Below are positions 52,669 through 62,025 of a stretch of 64,000 nt of DNA, in pieces. The stretch is from Gammaproteobacteria bacterium. Its GTDB lineage: Bacteria > Pseudomonadota > Gammaproteobacteria > Xanthomonadales > SZUA-36. Positions within the stretch are counted from its first letter, which is position 1; every line of letters starts with the position of its first letter. The stretch spans positions 83,240 to 147,239 of the forward strand of contig JAJFLB010000056.1 in NCBI GenBank assembly GCA_021772915.1. The letters are read 5' to 3'. Made by a program: the position numbers and the translations under genes. The notes beneath the pieces are model-generated. The model was not told the DNA's origin. It made no database searches and saw only the letters and a program-made list of their open reading frames with translations.

Positions 52669-53298
52669 TTAACTACTTACACCGCTTGTCTTGGGAAACC
52701 AAATAAATTGATCGTTTTTTTCGCTGAATGTATAGGCAGAGTTTTCGTTGTTGTTTATCACCGAGTAACCCGGCTTCATGAGGTCCAAAACCTTTTCTTC
52801 AGTCACTTGTATCCAATCAAATCTAAATGGCACCCAGGCATGATGATCTGGAAAGGGAGTTTCGGGCTCTTCGCCTCCTGATACCCCCAGGAAATCAGTA
52901 TCATCGATGACAATAATGTCGTCATACTTCCTGCCTTTCAGGAAGGTCAACTCCTCCAAGAGAACCGTATCGCTGTTAGTGCTGGCAGAATTCTCTGTAG
53001 ACCCTCCGCAATAATGAGCGTCTAAGAAAACAATCACTGGTTTATGTATGTCATTTAGTATTTCTGGCAGCTTATCTATGGAATCGCCGTGGTGAAGATG
53101 AATATTGGAGTTATTCTTGAACTTAATCCGACAGAAACGAAACCATTTTTCTGACAACTCAATACTATGAATAGCCTTGTAGTCATCACATATTAACTCA
53201 GTAGTAAATCCCCTATAAGTTCCGGTTTCTACTACGGTGTCATAGGTGTTTTCTTGCAGATTTGATTCTTCCCAAAATTTAGGTTTTAGTAGCTTCAT
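52669..53298 (-). CDS. SAM-dependent methyltransferase-like protein
   Basis: 209 residues, ATG at 53298. 'YDTVVETGTYRGFTTELICD' is the glycine-rich motif I variant; 'AIHSIELSEKWFRFCR' motif II; 'HKPVIVFLDAHYCGGSTENS' with D-A-H; 'YDDIIVIDDTDFLG' motif IV-like. This arrangement is found in small class I methyltransferases attached to glycan clusters. AT-rich compared with the island's core and situated amid gene remnants, so it may be a recent import. Substrate unknown. Confidence 0.6.
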   Translation of the reverse strand: MKLLKPKFWEESNLQENTYDTVVETGTYRGFTTELICDDYKAIHSIELSEKWFRFCRIKFKNNSNIHLHHGDSIDKLPEILNDIHKPVIVFLDAHYCGGSTENSASTNSDTVLLEELTFLKGRKYDDIIVIDDTDFLGVSGGEEPETPFPDHHAWVPFRFDWIQVTEEKVLDLMKPGYSVINNNENSAYTFSEKNDQFIWFPKTSGVSS

Positions 53299-53339
53299 TG
53301 GTTAAACCTTTACGCACTACAATCTGGAATTGCCCCTTG

Positions 53340-53510
53340 CTATTTGTAATCGTACATGAATTCAACATCGTAGATGGTGCGGCGAACGTCGTGATGAATA
53401 GACAATGGACGGCGAAACCATTTGGACCATAATCCATCCGATTGAAAAAAGTTTTCACCGGTCTCCGGATTACACCTTATGGTGTTTGGAGCGTAGTGGG
53501 AAAAACTGCG
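53340..53510 (-). pseudogene. Orphan C-terminal gene fragment
   Basis: After a stop at 53511-53513 the minus strand reads some 56 open codons: 'SHYAPNTIRCNPETGENFFQ', 'SDGLWSKWFRRPLSIHHDVR' and 'RTIYDVEFMYDYK', then TAG at 53340-53342. The composition (aromatic, charged, no low complexity) is that of a real protein C-terminus. No start codon or upstream homologous frame exists, so it is probably the tail of a lost gene. I do not recognise the family. It accounts for most of the otherwise gene-free 53299-53612 stretch; the remaining ~100 bases show only a small hairpin (acacc/ggtgt, 53472-53485). Confidence 0.45.
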
Positions 53511-53612
53511 TTATCGGACTAATCCACATCCATTGCTTGTGGAAATACAGTATTTAATCGTCTTATACTTCTGCAGCCCGCGGGTTTCTTATTGACTGAA
53601 GGAAGTTGACCT

Positions 53613-54932
53613 TTGCACATTCTTTCGATTTCACCTCATTTTTCGAGTAATGGCGTTACGCTCCACGTGGAGGAGCTGAACAAACGCCTACTGCGCGATG
53701 GACATAAGGTCACTTCAATCCCGCTGTCAATTGAAAGGCCCGTGGTTGAGCAACGGTACGGTCAACACCAACATACACATGCTTTTGCGGCTCCCGGCGG
53801 CGACTGGTTCGAGCAGAAAATTAGACTGATCGAGGTCGCAATCGATAATTTCCAACGGAATATTGTCGAGCCAATTGATCTGATTCACAGCCATGACTGG
53901 CTAGCGGGCCGGGCAGGTACAATGCTGTCACGGCAACTGGGCTGTCCGCACCTTGCGACGATTCACACCCTGACTGAACTGCAGCGCCAGGCAGTTGGAT
54001 CGCCGGGCATCCTGCCTGCTCATACAGGCCAGATCTGGCTTGAAAAAGAGCTATGCGGCAGTCCGGATGCCATTATCACGGTCAGTCATGACATGGTGCG
54101 GAAAATTCATGCCGCGGCACCCGGGCCCGTTCCCAATATCGATGTGATACCCAATGGAATAGCTCTCGGCCCCCACGGAACACCCAATCCGGCGAAATGC
54201 AGCGCCCTGCGTCAGAAGCTTGCCACTGGAGATGGGCCAGTTATATTGTTCGTGGGAAGGCTGGCCCCACAAAAAGGTGTGGACCTTCTGCTGGCTTCGA
54301 GCTTTGCCGTAAAGAATTCAATACCTGATGCCCGCTGGGCCATTGTCGGGGACCACATTGCGAGCTATATGATGCGGCCGGCCTACGAGCAGGCATTGCA
54401 GAATGGTGGCACCCGGGATCATATTCAGTTCCTCGGGGAAGTTCCGCACAAGGATATCGAGTGTTATTACGGAGCGGCGGATTGTCTCGTCGTGCCTTCA
54501 CTTTTCGAGGGTTGCCCTTATGTTGTGCTGGAAGCCATGAAGACTGGTGTCCCGATCATCGCTTCAGATATTCCGTGTATCCGGGAGATTCTGACCGATC
54601 GTGAGACGGCGCTGCTGGTGCCCTGTGACGAGCTCGCAAGTACACACGGCCCGGATGTTAATCTCCTGGCCCAAGCTCAACTTGAGATTCTCAGTAATCC
54701 ACGTTTTGCAAAAACCCTGGCCTCGGCCGCAGCTAACGCTGTCCGTGATCGGCACCCCCTTGAGCGTCAGCTCGAGCACACCTTCAAAACCTATCGGAAA
54801 ACCATTGAATCCAGGTCTGAAGCCGCAGATGCCCCTCAACCCGGGTTTGGGGATTTCACGGATAAGATTCGGCCAGGGATAGCCATAACAAGTGAGCAAT
54901 CCACATGGACGAAACGTCGAAACCCGGACTGA
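53613..54932 (+). CDS. GT4-family glycosyltransferase
   Basis: 439 residues, TTG start with gaaggaag nine bases upstream. N-terminal GT-B domain 'HILSISPHFSSNGVTLHVEE', 'LIHSHDWLAGRAGTMLSRQL'; the hinge 'IDVIPNGIALGP' precedes 'VILFVGRLAPQKGVDLLLAS', and the donor-binding E-x7-E motif lies in 'PSLFEGCPYVVLEAMKTGVP'. These are classic GT4 retaining glycosyltransferase marks. Cytoplasmic, peripheral. Followed after three bases by the GT-A gene at 54936, so probably one operon. Confidence 0.9.
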   Translation: MHILSISPHFSSNGVTLHVEELNKRLLRDGHKVTSIPLSIERPVVEQRYGQHQHTHAFAAPGGDWFEQKIRLIEVAIDNFQRNIVEPIDLIHSHDWLAGRAGTMLSRQLGCPHLATIHTLTELQRQAVGSPGILPAHTGQIWLEKELCGSPDAIITVSHDMVRKIHAAAPGPVPNIDVIPNGIALGPHGTPNPAKCSALRQKLATGDGPVILFVGRLAPQKGVDLLLASSFAVKNSIPDARWAIVGDHIASYMMRPAYEQALQNGGTRDHIQFLGEVPHKDIECYYGAADCLVVPSLFEGCPYVVLEAMKTGVPIIASDIPCIREILTDRETALLVPCDELASTHGPDVNLLAQAQLEILSNPRFAKTLASAAANAVRDRHPLERQLEHTFKTYRKTIESRSEAADAPQPGFGDFTDKIRPGIAITSEQSTWTKRRNPD

Positions 54933-54935
54933 CCC

Positions 54936-55796
54936 GTGGATAATTGCGATCGCTGGGTTGTCACCAGCTGCGATGCCAAATTCTGGCCATGGCTTGCAAC
55001 ATTCGTCGGATCATTGCGGGATGTGGCGGGTTTCACAGGACGTATCGCTATCATCGATTACGGGCTAAGCGGGCAACAACACGAGATACTGGATAGACTG
55101 GAGATCGTACGCCTGCAGGCACTGAATTGCCGTATCCAGGTGCTCGACCGTTATCTGACTGTCGCCAGTCACTTTGACCCTTCTATGCCGGCTTTGGTGG
55201 CGCACTTTGACGCCGATATCTGGTTTAACCGACCCATAAATGCGCTGTTTTCCAACCATGAACTGCTCTCAGGTCGCCTGGGTGCAACCATTGATGTGTT
55301 TAGCTGCGATTACTATTACAGCTGTACATCTTCGGCGAGGCACGCGGAAGTTGATCAACTTCTGGAGGACGTGAAAATCGCGTTTGGCGAACCGCTCCAG
55401 GCCGGCATGATCATTGCTGCCCCGTACATGTGGATACGCTTCGTGGCCATTCTGGAGGCTCTTATCGAGGAGGGTTACGCAAAAAACAGCTGGGGCGCGG
55501 ATGCGCTCGGTCTGAACATGTTTGCTCGCGACCGTCCCGAGTCATTCAGCCTGCTGCCAATCACTTATAATGCACCACCGCTCTGGAAGTTCCAGCGAGA
55601 GGGCTTGAATTTGTTCGCCACCGAACCGGGTGGTATGAGGAAGAGTCACCAGGAAGGTCTGCGGGTGCCCATTGCCGCAATACACCGTACCAGTGGGGCA
55701 CGCTGCTACGAGGACTACGACATAGCCTTGAGTGATCTTCATCCACAGGTAGCTGAACGCTGGGCGCGGAATTTCGGTATCACTGAGCTTCCCTGA
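54936..55796 (+). CDS. GT-A glycosyltransferase with D-x-D motif
   Basis: 286 residues, GTG start three bases after the GT4 stop. 'RWVVTSCDAKFWPWLATFVG' and 'ALVAHFDADIWFNRPINALF' with D-A-D define a GT8/GT77-type GT-A core; 'LQAGMIIAAPYMWIRFVAIL' and 'NSWGADALGLNMFARD' follow, and 'RVPIAAIHRTSG' gives a late His. No membrane segment. Linkage formed cannot be predicted. Coupled with the GT4 gene. Confidence 0.7.
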   Translation: MDNCDRWVVTSCDAKFWPWLATFVGSLRDVAGFTGRIAIIDYGLSGQQHEILDRLEIVRLQALNCRIQVLDRYLTVASHFDPSMPALVAHFDADIWFNRPINALFSNHELLSGRLGATIDVFSCDYYYSCTSSARHAEVDQLLEDVKIAFGEPLQAGMIIAAPYMWIRFVAILEALIEEGYAKNSWGADALGLNMFARDRPESFSLLPITYNAPPLWKFQREGLNLFATEPGGMRKSHQEGLRVPIAAIHRTSGARCYEDYDIALSDLHPQVAERWARNFGITELP

Positions 55797-55839
55797 AGAC
55801 AGTTCGAATCAGCGACTCACTTCACCTTCAACGCGTAGT

Positions 55840-57846
55840 TTAACTCTGGTATTCCACAACCGGTGTAACCCACGACTGCCGCCCAGGTGATCCGATGGAG
55901 TTTACGCTTTTCTCACCCACCACATCCCATGCATTTGGGTAGTCGCCATATCCGAGGCCAGCTACGGCGTAATCCTGGCCATTGAACTCGGTCCGGTGGT
56001 GATTGAGGTCAAGCGATTTAAGCATTGGCCAGAAGTAGTGCGCAAACTCCGACACGGCTGATGGGCACTTGAGCATGAAGGCACAACGCGAAAGCAGCAG
56101 CGTATCGACCAACACCTCCCGGCCCTGCTGTGCAGGTGAACGGTTCGCCAGCCACATCGGATTGCTCGCATCAGTTGATCGCAGGCAGTCGAGGTGTATG
56201 AGCCGGTCCTGATAGCGCTGCTCCAGGATATCGATGTACTGGCCTTGATCCGTAGCAACGAAAACCCTGTCAAATCCCTGGTCCAATTTGCGATCCATTG
56301 CTTCAATAAAGCGTTCCAGAGGCACGGGCGGAGCATAGCGCATGTCGGTTCCCCTGATATGCACTCCCAGCACACGGTGCCCCTTGAAGTGATGGTCAAC
56401 TAATGCATCGACCTCAGCCAGAATTGGCTCCTTGACCTTGATATATCCGGCTACGTATCGATGTCCTTTACGCCGCATGGCTGCATACCAGGCATCGGGA
56501 TCTGCAGGCGGATTATCCCGCCAGTAACCGTAGGTGTAATGAAAGATTGAATCAGGATCAAACTGGCAAAGGTCCATGATCTGTGCATCGGACAGTTGCT
56601 GTATGTGCTTGTCGGTCAGTGGGTCATTTGGGTCAGCCAGCATTCGGTCAATGTCTGCCTTGGTGTAACCCGCAACCGGCTCGAAGTAATAGTCCCAAAC
56701 GTCCTCTCCTGCGACCCTATCGTAAAAGTGGTTGGCGTGGGCACTGTCATAATGGACTACGGGCAAAAACTCGCGCCGTTCGCAGTATTGAATCTGATTA
56801 AGCGCGTATTGTACATAGGCAAAAAAACCAGCCCCGTAGTGGCCGATGCGTATCATGTACACACCTTTGTAGGCATCGAGGATATGGCGTTGGGGGGCAA
56901 GCTTTGAAGAGGTGAAATCCCTTGCCTGCTCGAACCCCAGTAATTGCACCGAATTGGGGTGTCTGCTCAGTGCCTTGAGTGCCTTGCCGACAAAAGATCG
57001 CTGTGTGCCAACGATGGACACGGCCTGGCTGGCAATGCACATTTCAGTCAGAAAACGCAGTGTCGACTCCTCCAGGTACTCCTTTCCAACGACAGACCGC
57101 TGCGAACTTTCACTCGCCATAAACTGCTGCCCCTCGCGCAACAAGTTGACATCAAAGCCCTTATCTTGCTCCAGAACCAGGCTCCTGACCCAACACTTTT
57201 TTCCGCGTCGCGCCAGGGCATACTCGACCTCGGCGATGGAATCAAATTCATCGCTCATGACGAAAATGGTATCACCGTCCTCCAGTTCGGGAAGCGCTTG
57301 CAGATACATTTCGGCGGGATAGTATAGATCCTCGTCCCCGATTTTGTCGCCGCGGCGAACATGAATTGCGTAATAGTCAACCGGTAGTGAGCTGGACGCA
57401 ATGCATCGCTCAAACTCATTACGAACAAATGCATTGGGTATGAAAATCATCTTCTGACAAAAATCCAGTATCTCGCTAAAACCGGTCAACTTGATGTCTC
57501 CCAGCTGCAGTTCTCGGGTGTGGAAAACCTGTAATTGCCTTACCGCCATTCGGTCAGGAGATTGCGGGTGAAATTCGAACCTCACTTTAATTCTTTCAGG
57601 GTCGACTTCGCTGGCATTCCGGCAAAAAGGCTCAAACCAGTCTTCCCATCCCTGCTCAATCCGGTAGGCAAAACGTGATGAGTCGATCAGGAGTTGCAGG
57701 TCGTTGTCGCAAGCGTAAATCACGGCACGTGCAAGATCGTTGAGTTCAGCGAACAGGCCGCGTGTACTAAGGTGGTAGACTACACAGTCCGGCAGGGTCT
57801 CATTGCGTGCCTTGAAAACATCAAGCGCTTTTTTGTGCGGCATCAT
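55840..57846 (-). CDS. Double glycosyltransferase: GT23-like plus O-fucosyltransferase/NodZ-like
   Basis: About 668 residues from the ATG at 57846 (adjacent ATG at 57843; longer frame unremarkable). First domain, residues about 10-320: 'GLFAELNDLARAVIYACD', 'YYAIHVRRGDKIGDEDLYYP' (H162 of the H-V-R-R-G-D-K motif), 'DTIFVMSDEFDSIAEVEYAL'. Second domain, residues about 330-640: 'YMIRIGHYGAGFFAYVQYAL', 'RVLGVHIRGTDMRYAPPVPL' (H496-I-R-G-T-D), 'RVFVATDQGQYIDILEQRY' and 'LVDTLLLSRCAFMLKCPSA'. Both are GDP-sugar-using fucosyltransferase relatives of different subfamilies in one chain, so it could add two sugars in sequence. The first domain matches copies at 13889 and 36034. Confidence 0.75.
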   Translation of the reverse strand: MMPHKKALDVFKARNETLPDCVVYHLSTRGLFAELNDLARAVIYACDNDLQLLIDSSRFAYRIEQGWEDWFEPFCRNASEVDPERIKVRFEFHPQSPDRMAVRQLQVFHTRELQLGDIKLTGFSEILDFCQKMIFIPNAFVRNEFERCIASSSLPVDYYAIHVRRGDKIGDEDLYYPAEMYLQALPELEDGDTIFVMSDEFDSIAEVEYALARRGKKCWVRSLVLEQDKGFDVNLLREGQQFMASESSQRSVVGKEYLEESTLRFLTEMCIASQAVSIVGTQRSFVGKALKALSRHPNSVQLLGFEQARDFTSSKLAPQRHILDAYKGVYMIRIGHYGAGFFAYVQYALNQIQYCERREFLPVVHYDSAHANHFYDRVAGEDVWDYYFEPVAGYTKADIDRMLADPNDPLTDKHIQQLSDAQIMDLCQFDPDSIFHYTYGYWRDNPPADPDAWYAAMRRKGHRYVAGYIKVKEPILAEVDALVDHHFKGHRVLGVHIRGTDMRYAPPVPLERFIEAMDRKLDQGFDRVFVATDQGQYIDILEQRYQDRLIHLDCLRSTDASNPMWLANRSPAQQGREVLVDTLLLSRCAFMLKCPSAVSEFAHYFWPMLKSLDLNHHRTEFNGQDYAVAGLGYGDYPNAWDVVGEKSVNSIGSPGRQSWVTPVVEYQS

Positions 57847-58030
57847 GGGGTTTAAATTATCCACAAATACGGGCGATACTATCACAGGGATTCGGACCTG
57901 TAACCGACCCGTGAAGAGGCCAAAGTTCAAAGGAATTAGAAGACTTGTTGTCCCACTATCCAAATCCGGGAGAGATCGTGTACAAGTGTAACTCTGTTAC
58001 CCCGCACGCAAGGGCCAAGGTGCCTCAGAG

Positions 58031-58924
58031 ATGATGAAAAAGCCCCTGCTCTACACCCATATCCACTGGCCGGGATTTTCTTCGTGGCACCAGGTGTCGC
58101 AGTACATGGAGTGGGAAGTGAGGAAATGTGATCACGGCGATCCGCACGCACCGCCGTTAGGCAACAGAGTCGTGTTTTACACCAACTCAGAATTAGAGCA
58201 CGCAGTAAAACACAAACCCCGGAAGAAGGTTGCATTCCTGCTGGAAACAAAATTCATCGCCTGGTGGACCTACGATTATGCCGAAGCGCATCTCGATGAT
58301 TTCGACACGGTTCTGACTTATGACGACGAAATGATCGCCAGGCATCCGGACAAGTGTCAGTTTTTCCCACATGGTGGCTGTTCGGTCCCGCCTGAAGAAC
58401 GCAAGGTATGGGAAAAGTCCAGGCTGGTTTCGTTCTGGGCTACCAATCGCAAGACTGCGCCTGGACACTATGCCAGACATGAGTTTTGTGAGCTCTACAA
58501 GGAGCGGGACAACAACTGGCTTAATCCATACATAAGAGATTTACAAATTGATTGCTACGGTCAGTTACCGGGTAACTATGCGGCCACCATGACGGATTGC
58601 CTGCGTGACTACATGTTTCAGGTCGTCATGGAAAACAACATTTCCGACACCTATTTCACCGAAAAACTGATCGACTGTCTGGTAACCGGAACCATCCCGA
58701 TCTATCGTGGTTCAAGGGGTACCAGCCGGTTTTTCGACCCCGATGGCATTCTTTACTTCAGCACTATGGAAGAACTCGTGGAAATCCTCTCCGGTTTGTC
58801 CCCGCAGGACTACATGGACCGGTTGCAGGCAGTGAAGGCAAATTATCACGCCGCCCGGGATTTCGTATTGGCTGAAGACTGGATTTTTAAAAACACCAAT
58901 CTCTTCGATGTCAATACTCCGTAG
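58031..58924 (+). CDS. GT10-like alpha-1,3/4-fucosyltransferase
   Basis: 297 residues, two ATGs in tandem at 58031/58034. Donor-binding block 'DYMFQVVMENNISDTYFTEK' and 'LIDCLVTGTIPIYRGS' near residues 193-228, then 'FFDPDGILYFSTMEELVEIL'. N-terminal 'NRVVFYTNSELEHAVK' and 'QFFPHGGCSVPPEERKVWEK' pair with the paralogue at 21518. Third GT10 member of the window and the last gene of the island on the right. Confidence 0.8.
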   Translation: MMKKPLLYTHIHWPGFSSWHQVSQYMEWEVRKCDHGDPHAPPLGNRVVFYTNSELEHAVKHKPRKKVAFLLETKFIAWWTYDYAEAHLDDFDTVLTYDDEMIARHPDKCQFFPHGGCSVPPEERKVWEKSRLVSFWATNRKTAPGHYARHEFCELYKERDNNWLNPYIRDLQIDCYGQLPGNYAATMTDCLRDYMFQVVMENNISDTYFTEKLIDCLVTGTIPIYRGSRGTSRFFDPDGILYFSTMEELVEILSGLSPQDYMDRLQAVKANYHAARDFVLAEDWIFKNTNLFDVNTP

Positions 58925-59021
58925 CGCTATTCCTGCAGCCACGTGGCTCCCGACCCTCATGGAAAGGAGCGTTCAGACGCCGTGACCCCCAGACCACAGA
59001 CAGCGGCTGCCGGGAGCTGAT

Positions 59022-60506
59022 ATGAATACGCGTGTCGAAATGCCAGAGCGCCATACGTTGAAAAAGACCATGACGTTTGGCAACTACATCTCCATCGGCC
59101 TGGGGTCGATTGTGGGCATTGCCTGGGTGATGTACACCGGTCAGTGGTTGCAAGACGGTGGCCCGGTTGGGGCAATGCTGGCTTTCATTCTCTGCGGGTT
59201 GCTTTTGCTGCCAATCGGCGCCTGTTACGCGGAGATGACCACCAGTATCCCGGTGGCCGGTGGAGCCCTGGCCTTTGTCTTTAAAGCCTTTGGTACCTTA
59301 CCCGCCTTTTTGACCGCCTGGGGGCTCGCTTTGCTCTATGTTTCTGTGCCGCCATTTGAAACCATCGCCATTGGCACTTTGATGGAGTCAATACTTCCGG
59401 GACTAATAACCGAACCTCTCTACTGGGTAGACGGTTACAAGGTAGGCTGGTCGACCATCATTCCGGGTCTCGTTGCCGGTGCTTTTTTGTTCTGGTTGAA
59501 TTTCCACGGGGCCAAAAGCTCCGCCCGGTTTCAGCTGTGGACTATATATCTGATGTTTGCATGTGTGCTGGGGTTTACCGCCACGGCATTTATGAACGGT
59601 GATGTCTCCAACCTGCTGCCGATGTTTGCCGGCGAAGGCAGCCTATGGGTGGCAGGGTCATCGTCCATTATAGCGGTACTCGTGACTGCACCCTTTTTCA
59701 TGGCGGGTTGGGACACCATTCCTCAGGCGGCGGAAGAGTCGGGGCTTGACATGAAGCCCAATCAGCTGGGAATAGCCATTTTGTCCAGCATTTCGCTGGG
59801 GGCCGTGTTCTATGTCGTGATAATTCTCGCAACAGGGATGAGTGTTTCCTCAGAGCAAATGGGCGAAATCATGGAGAACAAGGATGTGATGCCCACGGCG
59901 GAAGTTTTTCGCGTGGCGTTTGGTTTCGAATGGATGACCAAACTTGTTTTGATAACGGCATTGATGGGCTTGCTAACCACGTTAAATGCCGTAATTATCA
60001 GTGCTTCTCGCCTGCTGTTTTCATTGGCCCGGGGGGGCATGTTGCCCCATTGGCTGGCGGCAGTACACCCAAGGCACGGGACGCCGGGCAATGCGATTAT
60101 CATCGTGAGCAGTATTTCGCTGCTTGGGCCTTTTGTGGGTATGGCGGCCCTGGGGCCAATGGTCAACAGCGGCTCATTTGCAGTCACGTTCACCTTATTC
60201 ATGACAACGCTTTCGGCACTCAAATTGCGCAGTAGCGCCCCGGGTTTAGAGCGTCCCTACCGCACCCATGTCAGCACACTTTTTTTGGCCGTGACAATTG
60301 CCTTGATCCTGTTGTCTCTGATGCTGGTTCCACAAAGCCCCGGGCAACTGTCGATGCTGGAATTTGCTTATGTTGGTATTTGGATGTTGCTTGGAGTCAC
60401 AGGCTACATAATGCGTCTTTCCAGTGGTGATATGTCACCACAAGAGCGCAGTTACATGATATTGGGAGACTATCGAGGTCCGGAGTCGCAAGGGAATCTG
60501 AGTTAA
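59022..60506 (+). CDS. APC-superfamily amino acid permease
   Basis: 494 residues, about twelve transmembrane segments. Starts after a gggag ribosome-binding site. The first helix 'FGNYISIGLGSIVGIAWVMY' is the APC unwound helix 1 (G-S-x-V-G), and 'GGPVGAMLAFILCGLLLLPI' and 'YAEMTTSIPVAGGALAFVFK' are the family's helices 2-3. It likely imports or exchanges an amino acid or amine. The PLP-dependent decarboxylase next door suggests an amino acid/product exchange pair. Confidence 0.85.
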   Translation: MNTRVEMPERHTLKKTMTFGNYISIGLGSIVGIAWVMYTGQWLQDGGPVGAMLAFILCGLLLLPIGACYAEMTTSIPVAGGALAFVFKAFGTLPAFLTAWGLALLYVSVPPFETIAIGTLMESILPGLITEPLYWVDGYKVGWSTIIPGLVAGAFLFWLNFHGAKSSARFQLWTIYLMFACVLGFTATAFMNGDVSNLLPMFAGEGSLWVAGSSSIIAVLVTAPFFMAGWDTIPQAAEESGLDMKPNQLGIAILSSISLGAVFYVVIILATGMSVSSEQMGEIMENKDVMPTAEVFRVAFGFEWMTKLVLITALMGLLTTLNAVIISASRLLFSLARGGMLPHWLAAVHPRHGTPGNAIIIVSSISLLGPFVGMAALGPMVNSGSFAVTFTLFMTTLSALKLRSSAPGLERPYRTHVSTLFLAVTIALILLSLMLVPQSPGQLSMLEFAYVGIWMLLGVTGYIMRLSSGDMSPQERSYMILGDYRGPESQGNLS

Positions 60507-60604
60507 CGGGGATACGGGGACAAGATGAACCAATGCCGTATGATTATAATGAGGCCGTACTGATTTTTTTCTGACGCTGAGTTTTGTTGAAGGAGAGCAC
60601 ACGT

Positions 60605-61855
60605 ATGAACCAGGAATCGCAGCGGGCAAAGTTGCCTGCAAAAGGTTTGCCAATCGAGGAGATCGACCGTCACCTGGACACGATAGCGGTGGACAAAGTA
60701 CACGGGCACTGGTGGCGAGCGTTCCGGGGGGAGGACGATGTCCAGGAGGTGGGCTACAAGACCTTCAATCGCTTTATCTCCGACAACGGAATCCTCTCGT
60801 TAAGCGCTGGTTACATGAACGATATTCGCCAGGAACTTGTGGACATGTGTGTCGGTTTGATGAATCCCGATACTACGAGTACCGGCAGTGTCACTTCCGG
60901 CGGTTCAGAAAGCGTTTACAGCGCATTACACGCAATGCGGGAGTGGGCAAAGGATAATCGCCCGGAAGTGAAGGAACCAACCGTCGTTGCACCGGCCAAC
61001 GCCCACCCGTCCTTTTCCAAGGGCTGTCATTACTTCGGTTTGCATATGTTGCGGGTGCCATTGGGGCCTGATTACCGTGTCGATCTGGACGCAATGCGTG
61101 CGGCGATCACCGCTGACACCGTGTGCCTGGTGGGTTCTGCTCCAAACTGGTACCAGGCGTTTATCGATCCAATTGAAGATATCGCTGCAATGGCGGTGGA
61201 ACACGGCGCGTGGATGCACGTGGACGCCTGTGTAGGTGGTTACATGCTGCCCTTCCTTGAGAAACTCGGCCACCCGGTGCCGCTTTGGGATTTTCGCGTA
61301 CCGGGTGTGCAGTCGATATCCGCAGATCTGCACAAACTTGGCTATTGCCCAAAACCCTGCTCAACCATTCTCTGGCGTGACGAAGCCTTTCTTGATTACC
61401 ACAATATCCTGGTAACCGATGTCAGTGGCGGAAGTTACCGGACCGAAGGGTTTCTCGGTTCGCGGCCGGCGGGTTCCTATTTCGCTGCCTGGGCGGTATT
61501 GAAGTATTTGGGCGAATCCGGCTATCTGAACATGACGCGTAAACTGGTGGCCAACGTCGAAAAACTGACACACGGCATAAATGCCCTGGAAGGACTGGAG
61601 GTCTGGCCCGGCGATGTGCCCACACCATTGTCGTTCAGCTCGGAAGTGGCGCCGATTGATTTGGTCATGGGTGGTATGACCAAACGGTATTCCTGGATGA
61701 TGCTCGGTGTAGACCAACCACCCAGGATCGTATTGCCGGTCGATGTTGCCGCCAATGATGCCGTCATCGAACCTTATCTCGCGGACCTCGGAAAGGTCGT
61801 AGACGGCGTATTGAGTGGTAAGATTACCGACTCAGTGCCATTGCGTTACGGTTGA
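60605..61855 (+). CDS. PLP-dependent group II decarboxylase / lyase-like enzyme
   Basis: 416 residues from the ATG at 60605 (ggagag upstream). 'STGSVTSGGSESVYSALHAM' binds the PLP phosphate, 'PTVVAPANAHPSFSKGCHYF' contains the stacking His, 'HGAWMHVDACVGGYMLPFLE' the Asp that pairs with the pyridine N, and 'QSISADLHKLGYCPKPCSTI' the Schiff-base Lys (S-x-D-x-H-K). This is the fold-type I group of aromatic/glutamate decarboxylases and sphingosine-phosphate lyase. Substrate unclear; may be an amino acid brought in by the upstream permease. Confidence 0.85.
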   Translation: MNQESQRAKLPAKGLPIEEIDRHLDTIAVDKVHGHWWRAFRGEDDVQEVGYKTFNRFISDNGILSLSAGYMNDIRQELVDMCVGLMNPDTTSTGSVTSGGSESVYSALHAMREWAKDNRPEVKEPTVVAPANAHPSFSKGCHYFGLHMLRVPLGPDYRVDLDAMRAAITADTVCLVGSAPNWYQAFIDPIEDIAAMAVEHGAWMHVDACVGGYMLPFLEKLGHPVPLWDFRVPGVQSISADLHKLGYCPKPCSTILWRDEAFLDYHNILVTDVSGGSYRTEGFLGSRPAGSYFAAWAVLKYLGESGYLNMTRKLVANVEKLTHGINALEGLEVWPGDVPTPLSFSSEVAPIDLVMGGMTKRYSWMMLGVDQPPRIVLPVDVAANDAVIEPYLADLGKVVDGVLSGKITDSVPLRYG

Positions 61856-61858
61856 TAG

Positions 61859-61894
61859 CAAGCCTTTTCGAGGCTTGATTCAGGCAGATTTTTT
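61859..61894 (+). terminator. Intrinsic-terminator-like hairpin after the decarboxylase gene
   Basis: caagcct (61859-61865) and aggcttg (61871-61877) form a perfect 7-bp stem with a five-base loop immediately after the stop at 61855. A run of six T's occurs at 61889-61894, eleven bases past the stem, so it is a weak match to a Rho-independent terminator. Confidence 0.45.
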
Positions 61895-62025
61895 CGATCG
61901 CCAGACAAACAAATTAGCTTTGATACTTCAGGCCCATGCTGAAGAACAGCCATACACGTGTAACCGAAATCTGAACCTCTCCGTCAAACCCCTCATAGAC
62001 ATGCAAATTAAAGGAGCAAGACAAG

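Noticed and set aside
53472..53485. Hairpin acacc-ttat-ggtgt as a terminator
   Set aside because: Only five base pairs, followed by three T's, and located inside the orphan coding fragment.
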